DNA of 64,000 nt, taken from positions 5,652,001 to 5,716,000 of the forward strand of contig NC_090723.1 in assembly GCF_040954835.1 (NCBI RefSeq). Reading direction: 5' to 3'. Source of the DNA: Lepisosteus oculatus. Lineage: Eukaryota > Chordata > Actinopteri > Semionotiformes > Lepisosteidae. The number at the start of each line of letters is the position of its first letter. The first letter of the stretch is position 1. Below the pieces are notes generated by a model that was given only the letters and a program-made list of their open reading frames with translations, searched no databases and was not told the origin of the DNA. Position numbers and translations under genes: made by a program. Shown piece after piece: positions 53,786 through 64,000 of this stretch.

Positions 53786-56700
53786 TCACTCCAGCGACTT
53801 GGACATGAACATGTCCTCGTCAATTTCTGCACTGCCCTCCTCCTCCACTAGCTCCTCCTCCTCGCCTGGCAGCAGGTGATTGGCCTTGGCCACAAGGATG
53901 GGTGTGGTCACCAACGGCTCCACCTCTGCCTCGTCCGGAAGCTCCTCCTCCTTGGGGTAGAATCGGCGGGCCTTGTCCACGAAATCCTCCGCCGCATCCA
54001 GGTAGATCAGGCGGTCCTGATGGAGGAGGAGGGACTGGATGGGATGAAGAGTTCGGATACTCCCTTTCTGTTTCTCTGCCTGCTCTCCCAGTCTGGCCCT
54101 CTCCTTACATCCTCCTCTTTTCCCAGATTTCTCTCCCCCCTTCCCTTCTCTCGCCCCCATTTCCTTCTGCTTTTCCTACTCTATCCTTACCTGGGGCCAC
54201 TGCTACCCCCTGTAATATCCTTGTTCCCCACCCACACCCCAATGATGGGCATGCCCCCCGTCAATGACCCCACCCCCCTACAGCTTCCCTCTCCACCCCC
54301 ACCCCCCGACCCCCCCTGCCCCTCCGAGCCTCACCAGCACGAAGAGGTAGCGCTCGGGTGGTGCCCCCTTGCTGTCGAAGATGGAAGTGTCCTGGTGCAG
54401 CGCCTGCAGCAGAGAGCGGGCGGTGGTGGCATAGCGCAGGTTGGCGTAGGTGGTACTGGAGGACACGGTGAGCAGAGACTCAGCCTCTGCCATGAACCCT
54501 GAGAGAGAGAGAGAGAGGAAATGGGCCAGTGGAGAGAGGGAGTGACGTCCGATTGCGTGGCGGGAGCGTAAGAAACACCCCAAACATCCAGGTCATTTTT
54601 AAACAGAAGAGACTGCAAAGGCGCTCCACGCAGAGTCTGCCCCCTGGAGAACTTCAGCTCCAGCAGTGAGTGCTTTTAGGAAGGAAAGTAGCTGTCACTT
54701 CGCTGCACGAAGAGTTGGGGGTGCGTGGTGCAGCTACCCAGCAACTACTCGATCACTGAAGACAACTCCCTGGGTGTCGTTCAAAAAAAGAAAAGAGCCG
54801 CATGAGATCTTTTAATCACCAAGCAACTAAGCAGTCAAACGATCGAGACGGGCGACAGGGACTCTTGTGTGCAGTGGTCAAGCAGACGGTGCTGTCTGCG
54901 GTTTCCAGACCTCACTCGTCCCCCTGCCCTTCACAGTGGATTCTGTCGGCGCCCTCCTCTTTCCCTCCCCCTTCGGGGACTCACCCAGGTTCTCCAAAAT
55001 CATCTTCCACTTCTCCCGCACGTCTCGGCGGACCTGCCGCATGGCGTGGATGTCCACGCTGAGCCGCCGGTACCCCTGAGAGGGAGGAGAGAGGGGCGCA
55101 GGGCCTCAGCACAGGAAGTCACAGGAAAGGCCGGAAACAAACAGGTGGACATTTAAAACCTCCTTCCTTACCTAATTAAGTAAAAACTCAGGTTGCTGCA
55201 GGAAGAGGTGTGAGTGGGGCCAGTAGGGGGCGCTCACCCTGTAGTCTGTGGGGGTCCTAATGCCCCAGTATAGTGACGGGGACACTAAACTGTAAAAAGA
55301 CGCCGTCCTTCGGATGAGACGTAAAACTGAGGTCCTGACTCTCTGTGGTCATTAAAAATCCCAGGGTGTTTCTCGAAAAGAGTAGGGGTGTAACCCCAGC
55401 GTCCTGGCCACATTTCCCCCCAGCCTTTACCAGTCACGGCCTCCTAATAATCCCCATCTCTGAACTGGCTTCATCACTCTGCTCTCCTCCCCACTGAGAG
55501 CTGGTGTGTGTAAGAGGACTGGAGCATCATCCAGGTGGGGCTGCACACTGGTGGTGGAGGGGATCCCCATTACCTGAAAAGTGCTTTGAGTGGAGTGTCC
55601 AGAAAAGTGTTTATATAAGTGTAAGCAATTATTATTAATTATTATTAATTGTCCCATTTGGGAATTTTGCTTTGCAGGGAGATACAGTAAAAGACAACAC
55701 AATACACAATACCTCTAACACAACATGAACCCATTTACTAATAAGAAACATCCGACCATTATCAGAAAGCTGTTTATTCCTGGATGGGGTCGAGGAAGCC
55801 CATTCCAGAAACGCAGGCTGCAAGGTGGGACTGGTTGGAATGCCAGTCCACTGCTGGTTGCACCCACAAAAATTCACTTATTAATATAGAAACAAGAGGC
55901 ACCAATTAGTGTGGGCTTAGTGTGCCATCTTGTGGCCATGTGTGATATCTGCACCTAGCCAACTGTCACCAATATTGCTATACTGATATACTGATATTGC
56001 TAAACTGATAGCTAATTACGGCTCATTAGCTTCCTTAATTAATATAAGACTCAAGCACAGTGACCCGACTTTTACAGTCGTAACCTTTCAAACTCAAAAC
56101 ACTGTTTACAGACCCTACAGTGTGCTGGGGTAGATGCTCTGGAAATGACCATTAGAATAAGGTAATAATGTAGGTTAATTAAATGATAATAAAGGCAGAT
56201 TGATTAACTGCCAGCTGATCACTGACGGACAGAGAACAATAATGCTCTTCAATCAGGGCAAAGTTCAGGGCAGCTATTCCTTAGATAAGCTTAGATAACA
56301 ATTCACCGTGGCTTAGATAACAATTCAGATACAGACAGGACCAGTAGATCAATGTTTGAAATGGCTTTGCATTCCATCATCACATTTCATACAGGGTATG
56401 TGCAAAGAAAAATGCGTTCTCCCCTGGTTCTCTCCCTCTGACCTCTAACCTCTGACCTGGGACCCCCGCCGTGTCTTGGCTCTCCTGTGCAGCAGGTTGT
56501 ACAGCTCGCGGTCGTCGTCTCTCTCTGTGTGTGACTTGTCGGCCGGCTCGCTCCACAGGTTGGTCTCCTCCGCCCTGCGCCTCTTGGCCTCGCGGTCGAA
56601 GTACTGCAGCGTCTCGCTGAGGACAGACACAGCGCCTTCACACACACACACAGACACTTCAGGGCGCGAGAGGCGGGCCGGGCCGGGGGGCCGATCGGTA

Positions 56701-56793
56701 CCTCAGAATGGGGCTCTTCTCTTCCGGCTCCTCTTCTCCGCAGCAGCAGCAGCAGCAGTACTGCGTGCAGAACCCTCGGAGTCCAGAGCCCAT
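53786..56793 (-). CDS. Melanoregulin-like protein (MREG paralogue)
   Basis: Exons 56702-56793, 56457-56616, 54985-55075, 54335-54498 and 53786-54016 total 738 nt and 245 aa (human MREG 214), all in phase, with a TGA stop. The N-terminus MGSGLRGFC...YCCCCCCGEEE has the cysteine cluster that is palmitoylated in MREG. It is followed by TNLWSEPADKSHTERDDDRE, LYNLL, SVDIHAMRQVRR, EKWKMILENLGFMAEAESLL and RYLFVLDRLIYLDAAEDF, each aligning with human MREG (NLWSMPHDVSHTEADDDRTL, DIHTLRQVRRE, RYLFVVDRLIALDAAEEF). MREG promotes centripetal organelle and melanosome transport through RILP and dynactin. The C-terminal 60 or so residues are acidic (PGEEEELVEEEG) and unlike MREG. Being beside TCAP and ERBB2 suggests an ohnologue rather than MREG itself. 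Confidence 0.88.
55205..55650 (+). repeat. LINE L2-type 3' end/related SINE (MREG-like intron 2)
   Basis: It contains landmarks CCGTCCTTCGGATGAGACGT, GTGGTCATTAAAAATCCCAG, GAGTAGGGGTGTAACCCCAG, GTGCTTTGAGTGGAGTGTCC and a TAAGTGTAAGCAATTATTAT tail. This is the standard fish L2-clade 3' region, inserted antisense to the gene and 5'-truncated. Confidence 0.82.
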
Positions 56794-59700
56794 CGCTGCA
56801 CCAGGGGGAGGCTGACCGGGTCAGAACCTGGTGCCACGCAGGGAGCACGCTTCGACGAAGCCCGGGATTTGGAGTCCTGGACGGTAGTTCTGATGGCACC
56901 CCGACTGGAGTTGTTCTGGAGAGCCGGGAGTCTGACACTGGTCTACTGGAGAGTTCGCAGGTCCGTGAGGAGTGGGCCTGCTGGTAACAGACCAGGGCTG
57001 AGCTGGGAATGTAGACTGGCGTGGCAGAGCAGACCTCTCTGTGCACCGGTGTTGACAGGGGAGTCCAAACTGCGGTTCACTAGATCAATACCACTGGATC
57101 GGTTCTGGAGATCCGACTGAAACAGAGGAGAGCGACATGAACAGAATTTCTTCCCAGGGCTGTAAAGTTGCCAGCTGGGTTCAATGTAGTGGTCTGAATG
57201 CTCGCTATCTGCGGAGGTTATGCTAGTTCAAAAGTGAAGCTGCTTCCCATCCAGACTGGAGATTAACTGGTACCAGACCCCTCAGGCTTACTGGAGATAA
57301 CCTGAAGAACTGCAGGAGTTGTACCGGGGCGACTGTGCTGTCGTCTTGGCCACTCGGGTGGCACTATCTTTTGGCCCGATGGTGACCCACTAACCCAGCA
57401 ATGACCCCAGAATCCCCCTGCTCACAGGCTGCAGAACCACCGGAGCTGAACCGGAGCTGTTCTAGTCCAGCACTACAAAATAACAAGAGATCTACTGCTG
57501 CAGACCTGCACCTCTGTCAGATAAATCCTGGTCCAGCACCAGAGTGACAGAAAAAGTATTTGGGTCCACAAAACAAGATGAATTAACTAGTAAATTGATC
57601 TCCCACCTCCAGACTCTATCCCGGGACTGACCTCTGAAGACTGGTTCTGATCCCAAACTGCAGATGGGACAAACAGCCTGATCTCTTTTCTCAGGGCTGG
57701 AATGAAAGCATCCTGCTGCACAGATTCAGATCCTTGGGATACACATGCAGCTGAATACCAGGGAGGTCCTGATCCGATGGGGAGACCCGATGGTTCTGGT
57801 CCAGAAGTGAGGAGGCTGTGAAAAAAAGACTACTGTGATCCCTCTGACTGTGTGAGCCGGTCCCAGAGACTCTCTCCCGTCACTGTAGATTTAACAGCAG
57901 ATCAGACTGCTGCCTGCATCCCAGCCCACTACTTGTGTTACAGTGAAGCAGCGCTACACACGCTCAAACTGAGAAAATGACCCGCACACACAGCGCCAGA
58001 GACACACGGTTTTTAGAGAAAACTGAAATAAACTCACTGCAATCAGGGAGTCACAGTGCAGTCATGTGCAGCCCCTTTCTCTGCCCCTGGCACCCACTGG
58101 CTGACAGTGTGAGGGTACCGCGGTCTCGGCTCCCCGTATCCCCTCCGCCCACTGCCCCGGGGACAGCACTGTAGACAGACGCTGCACACAGCCAGAGTTC
58201 AGGCCAACAAACCTGAACGAACTCCAACATGAACACCTTCTACCTCCTAAAAAACAGCAACCATGATAGCCCTTCTGTCTGTCAGTGTATCGTCATTCTG
58301 AACAATTATTAAAAGTTTTTTGAGAACATTTACATTGTAAAACCTGAGAAGTACCAGGGGGGTGGGGTTGGTATTTCAGTGTTGCTCAGGCTTCACAGCA
58401 CCGGCCATCAGCTGCCTTCACTGCAACAACCACCTGGGATGATCAGAAAAGAAACAACTCACACTCACGGGCACACAGCTTAGCTGAGGGAGTGGGTAAA
58501 GGAAGGAGACCCAAGGGAACAAGGGGCAAATTCAGCCCCCCCCCCCCCACCTCTCAGCCTGCTCACCGAGCTCTCCAAAGGCAGCCTTTGATCTCTTGAG
58601 CTGCAGACTTCCAGCCTGGGTCACATGAAACAGGCCTGGGCTCAGCCCCTTGCTCCCAGCCCACACAGGAGACGTTCCTCCGGGTGCGAACAGCCGGCAC
58701 ACACGTGCTCTTCTGGACCCCAGTCCTGCTCGACAGATGTTCAGACGCAGCAGGTCACCTGCTACGAAGCACTCCCTCTCGTCTGGTCAGGAGAAAGGCT
58801 CTTGGTAAGAGTGCACCTGGGCTAACAGAGATTCATGACCTAGTAGAGTAGCCCAATATTTACAGCACAAGCCCTCAGAGCTGTTTCAACACACATTCCC
58901 TCAGTGACTGGTGCACACAGTCCTTGGGGTTTGTGGCATCCTCTACCTTTCAGTCCAGCTTGAAATGGCCTAATTGAAGCAGCTTTTTGCATAAGAAATT
59001 GGATCATTTGTTGTTTATAGCTCTTGCTCAGTTGCTCATTAACAAAGCACCCGTAAGACTTGCAGGCCCTCCTGGAGTGGAGGAACCCAGCCCTGACACA
59101 GTCGCCCTTGCTGTCACCCTCGTCACTGACCGCTCACCACCAGCGCCACAAGCACACAGGCCGGACACCTGACTGCGGACAACACATCCATTGCTAACCT
59201 GCTCTCTCCGTTTTTTTTTCTGAAATGGGAAAAAGCCTTGCAAACTGTTAAAAGCTACAAAGCTGAGAGGCCCATTGAGATCACACCCGTACAGACGGAA
59301 CAGCTGAACGATCACAAGATCTGCGCCAACCGCCAAGGGGCTCAGGGCCCGAGACAGCCAGCTCCTGCACCCAGCGGAGGGGAGCGGGGGGGGGGGGGGG
59401 GGTTAGGACGCAGGGAATGAGGAAGAGGATGAAGGCACAGAGTGGAGAAGAAGTGTGGAAGAAATGTAGAGTGTGGAGTGGGGAGATGGGGAGAGAGCAG
59501 GGCGAGGACAGCTATGAAGGAGCTGAAAGCAATTCATGCAGGGGGGAAACCGGAGAAATGCAGAGCAGCAAAGCATGGCTGCTGTATCATGTAGTATTGC
59601 CTCGCTATGATACAGTATACCGATAGACTGAGGACACAGATTCTGGGCTGGGCTGCTGTAATGCTCAGAGCTAGGCCCTGCATGCTTGAGGGACAACCCT

Positions 59701-62700
59701 CCCGCCCAAGAACCCACATGGCCTCCTGTCTCTGGACAAACTGCCCTTTGCTTTCTATCCAGTGGGACACTGTGAACACAGTGGGAAATCAGAACCTGGG
59801 CTCTTTCTCTATAGGAACAAACTCCAATCAAAGCTGGCACTGACACACTGCAGCACAGGCAGGGGAGGCACGCAGCTTTTACTGTGCTTTCATGTGCTCG
59901 TTTCCAGGGGCCCTAATCTACAACTAGGAGACAGAAACGGAACAGGGCGCCATCCCAACACCATGGGAGAACACCAGGAATTGATCCCTAGAGAGAGCTG
60001 AAGCAGAATACTCAAGCCAGCTGAAGTAGCCCCCTCTCTCAGTCCCAGTGGGGAAAGGATAAGCCTGCGTCCCCTGCGCACACCTCTCTCCATGAGGCAG
60101 CGTGCATGACAGGGGCATTGTACGTGAAGCAGGGAAGAGGGAAGGACTGTCCCCTGATGATTCCTCTTGCCCCGAGGGACACACACGTACACAACAGTCT
60201 TCTGTCTGCTGGCCTTCAGCACTTGCACAGAGAGCGAGTGTGTGTCGAGAGCATTCTCAACAAAGCCTCCATTCAGGCTTGCATTAAAGCCACTCAGCTA
60301 GGCTGGGCACTTCTACCCTCGCATCTCCGATGTAGAGTCTACACAGCTACAAATGGAGAGGAACAGGGAGAGACTAGAAGCACAGGGCCTTGACATGTTA
60401 AGGATAGTGTTCAGGTCCCATGGTTCCAGTCCTGTAGGAGATCCACAGTGCTGCAGGTCTTCTGGTTGTCTGTAATTAATCATTATGGGCTTGGAAGACT
60501 AAACACAAGTCGATCACTCACTTAAGAAGCACTGATACAATGAACACCTGACTGCTTGCAGAACACCGTGGCCGAATTCAGCCAACAATGGCCTGCTTCA
60601 ACCACCAGGCCTCGTTTTGACCAGTTCGTGGGTGCTTTTCTGTCCCAGGTCTTTAACAAGCGAGGTCTCACAGAGAACCAGGCAACCCGAGGGACTTGTC
60701 AAACTCGACAGTCTCTGTTTTAAACCAACAGGCTCCCGCACAGCTCAGCCAGCGAAGTCGCTTGCTCAGCGGGCAGGTTGGTGTACGACTGGCGAGAGGG
60801 GCGCCAGAAAGGGCAGAAACAGACAGAACCGTGACCATCTGTGCTCCTGGGAACAGGCAGCAGTGTGAGCGAGAGTTGCCTTGCTCTGATGCCCAGCGCT
60901 TGCTCTCCAGACTGGGTGGGTTTATAATAAAGAATAACCCAAATGAAGACCTGTGACAAAACCAGTCACATCAGGCAAACACTGGGCTGAGTGAGAGTGA
61001 AGGAGTAACTAAACTCAGGTGATCCACTAGTCTCTGGAGCCAGGTTCAGAACAAAAGATACTTGAAAATATAATAATAAACTCCTCGTCCCTGAAGTGCC
61101 CTCTCCCCCACCATATTTATTTTCCTAGAAGGCTGTGGCTGTGCAGGGAATCCCTTAACGGATACTGCCATCGATCCAGATTTCAGGAAAGAGGAGCACA
61201 CAGAGAACCAGTCTCCACATCAGACAGACAGGGGATTCGGGTTTCTAGGTTTGTGACTAGACTTGCCAATGTCTGTATTTACTATAGTGCACTACAGTGA
61301 TGACTCTCGGCCCAGAGCAAAAGCAGACCCACATCAAACAGTTACAGCATGTCACTATTCAGAATGTAAGAAAGACGCTGGTTGGTTTATAAAACGTAAT
61401 TTGCCCTTAGAGGACATTTTATTAAACCTGGCCTTAATAAATACAGTAATGTCTATGTGAGAACATAGGACACTCACATGCAATCAGAAATTCAGCAAGG
61501 GTACCACTGTTGCAATTTCTATTATCTGAAGGCTGTGCTCACTGCTGCCTGGGTGAATAATCAGATGGCTACTGTCAATTACACATCAGGAATGTCGATA
61601 GAGCAGCATACCCCAATAACGCCTCACCCAGCTCAGCTTTACAGAGCAGTCAGACCTGAGATACGTGGGTCTGTCCCACTCAGAGACCCAGAGATCAAGC
61701 CCAGCAGAGAGATCTGGTCCCAGTGTATGCATCTCTTCTTAGCACTGCAACACGGATGTGTTCTCTCTGCTACTGCTTCGGCTGGGGCCTGTGACTCCCG
61801 AGTCACCGTGCGGTCTACCATGAGGGACGCGAGTGAGGGAGCACAAACGCTGGCAGCAGCAGCAGCAGCACCGGCAACAATCGCAGCTTTGAGAGGCTGG
61901 TCTGTGAGGACGCGATTGTTCTGAGCCAATCTGTTGGGGGGCAGCGATCACAAGAGCCTGCTGTACTCCAGCTGCTCCAGGGTGCCAGACCAGCTCCAGG
62001 ACACCCTGTGCCGTGCGGGATTTCGTTTCGGGAAGCTCTCCTAGAGCAGGGAGATAGGCCGCACCCAGCTGAAGATGCGACAGGGTTATAAACAAGGAAA
62101 AAGAATTCCTCTTCAGGATATGTAAGCTACAGGCCCTTGTGCAATTATATACTGATGAAGCAGAAATTGAAATATAAAAATCTGTATTTGTACATTACTT
62201 TTCAAATTAATTTAACTGAGCCCATCGGTCTACACAACTTTACTTGACATTAGGTAGAAAGCAGGAAAGATCAAGCACCTTCTCTTACAAAGAAGAACCC
62301 TTTTGGAAAATGTGGGGAAAAAAGCTGCCTGTAATGGAAAAGCAATATAGTCAGGGCCAGGCACTGCAGATTCTGGAGGAGGTGGTCAGACACTGACTCG
62401 AGTCAGGGCAGTACTACTGTAAACCCAGAAACCCATTAATAAAACAACAAAGGGACAGAGTAGACAGTTGTTCTTGTAGAACTGCAATTCCAGGAAGGTT
62501 TGCCTCTGAAAATTCATATCGCCTTAACAATTCCCACAGCACAATGTCAAATCCATGCTCAAGTTACAGTTGCTGGTACCTCAAAGACAGCCCATGACTC
62601 AGACCCCTGCTCTGCTCCATTTCCGATACAGTATGATGATGCAACATTAACATGTCAAGCGAGAATCTCCTCCACCCACAGTGCACGACAAAGCCCTAAG

Positions 62701-64000
62701 CACCTTGGGCCAACGTGTGGAACAAGGCTGCAATTCCAGTTTGGCACAGAAAAGAAAAAAACAATGCATGCAAAGTGAACCCCTCTTTTCCTGATTTTTT
62801 CAAAAAGGCACGAGTTCTTTTGTCAGGCAAGGCAAAATTCCTCCACATGATGTAAGCAGCATTATTCTCCTCTGTAGTGGTTGCTCTGGCCCCATGGTTC
62901 AGCACTAACGTGATTCAGCCAGACTTTTTACACTGCACAAAAGGCTAGAACAAGGCCATGGGGAAGAGGAGTGTGTGCACACACCATCTCATTTTGTCTT
63001 CCACCATCTATCAGTGTTTTTTTGCAATATGAAAACATTCCCCCCCCCAGAGTTAACAGTAAGAAAGCATGAATAGAACTGGTGATCCAACACTGGCACA
63101 ACAAAGCAGAACTAGAATTCAATTTGATATGTACACATATAAAAAATAACCAGTCAGACATAATTTGTTCAACCCAGTTTGAATTGCATGGTGTGCATGT
63201 AGAAACTGCTCCTTCCAGGACACCTGCAGGCCAGGAAGTACAATCGACAGCACCCCATTCCGCCTGCCTAGCACATCTCTGAGGGAGATCAATACAGAAT
63301 CAGTCTCCTCTAAAACCCAAGGGAGGGTGCAAAAGGGCATCACCTGTACTCCTAGGGAAACCAGAAAAAAACAAAAAGAGTCCTGTGATCGCACATGCAC
63401 GGAGCCTCTGGGATAGGGGGATGGGAGCCTGGGTTTGGTCCATAAGCATCAGCCCCAGCACGTAGCTGTATGCAGTCTTGCTTAGCGTGATCGCGGCTGT
63501 GCGAGTGCCACATGAAAATGGGTCCTCAACACCTGCTCGGGCCCTGCCTGAGCACCAGGCTGAGCTGGCAGAGCTCTTTGCTTGGTGCTGCAGGCAAACT
63601 CTCAGGGAAAAGCTGCCCATTTTCACAGAACAGGGCTATGCATGCATGCCCTTTTATTTCTTTATTTTTTTACGCACGGCCCCCCATGTGTATGCCTTTC
63701 AGGTCTGCCTACGTCTGGCTGGATGGGTCTGTGGTACGCCTGGCATAAAAGTGAATATGAAGACCACGGGGAAAGATGAGACAACTTCTGGAACCGAGTC
63801 GTACTAGAACCAGTATCTTTAACCGGGCAGAGGAATTCGAGAAGCAATGCAAATTGGACCAGATAATTAGGTGTTGACCACCTGAAACCCACTTCACCAG
63901 AACCCAAAGTCTGGACGGAAGACCCCACAGCCAACATCAAGATGGACTCAGCAAAGCTCACTCTGTGGTCCTTCTTCTGTGCTGCTCGGACATCCACACC
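56794..64000. other. Upstream of MREG-like gene: no gene recognised
   Basis: About 7 kb with no conserved exon on either strand. The START-domain protein STARD3, the human neighbour of TCAP, was looked for and not found. It has homopolymer C at about 58538-58550, homopolymer G at about 59388-59402, a dispersed-repeat piece at about 60405-60510 and a (CAG)n-like run at 61855-61870. Two minus-strand AATAAA-like hexamers near 63655-63670 could mark the 3' end of another minus-strand gene to the right. Confidence 0.45.

Overview
This is a vertebrate nuclear window, most likely from a ray-finned fish. It has spliced genes with GT-AG introns, tRNA-derived SINEs, L2-like LINE ends, a hAT MITE and a Penelope-like remnant. 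Several dispersed repeats look like ones I associate with non-teleost ray-finned fishes (gar, bowfin, sturgeon), but that species hint is weak. I found no bacterial, viral or CRISPR content.

Five protein-coding genes were reconstructed exon by exon, and all lie on the minus strand. ERBB2 is at 69-21190: exons 1-24 are present and the C-terminal tail exons lie beyond the left edge. PGAP3 is at 29376-36354 (8 coding exons), PNMT at 38910-40011 (3 exons) and TCAP at 46542-47602 (2 exons). A melanoregulin-like (MREG-like) gene is at 53786-56793 (5 exons). Intron phases join cleanly in all five reading frames. This is the vertebrate 17q12-type cluster (STARD3-TCAP-PNMT-PGAP3-ERBB2 in human) with two differences. 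PGAP3 points the same way as its neighbours here but is inverted in human. An MREG-like gene sits beside TCAP where human has STARD3. Human MREG is on 2q, the chromosome arm that also carries ERBB4 and IKZF2, so the gene here is best explained as a retained whole-genome-duplication paralogue.

Layout: 1-21 kb is ERBB2, with transposon-rich introns and a 40-bp minisatellite filling intron 4. From 21.2 to 29.4 kb is intergenic, with the ERBB2 promoter region and a possible plus-strand TATA promoter near 23.1 kb. From 29.4 to 36.7 kb is PGAP3, whose intron 3 is almost entirely a second, unrelated 40-bp minisatellite. From 38.2 to 40.3 kb is PNMT, with a TATA box and a poly(A) signal. From 40.3 to 46.4 kb is intergenic, with a 30-bp minisatellite and SINEs. 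From 46.4 to 47.8 kb is TCAP, with a 26-bp minisatellite running into its stop codon and a TATA box. From 47.8 to 53.8 kb is intergenic, with a MITE and a local duplication. From 53.8 to 56.8 kb is the MREG-like gene. From 56.8 to 64 kb I recognised no gene.

The genes do not form one pathway. ERBB2 is a receptor tyrosine kinase, PGAP3 remodels GPI-anchor lipids, PNMT makes adrenaline, TCAP is a sarcomeric Z-disc protein and MREG-type proteins act in organelle transport. They are linked by ancient synteny. The most interesting items are the MREG-like paralogue, the two intron-filling 40-bp arrays, the MITE-in-SINE nest and the Penelope-like insertion with its target duplication.
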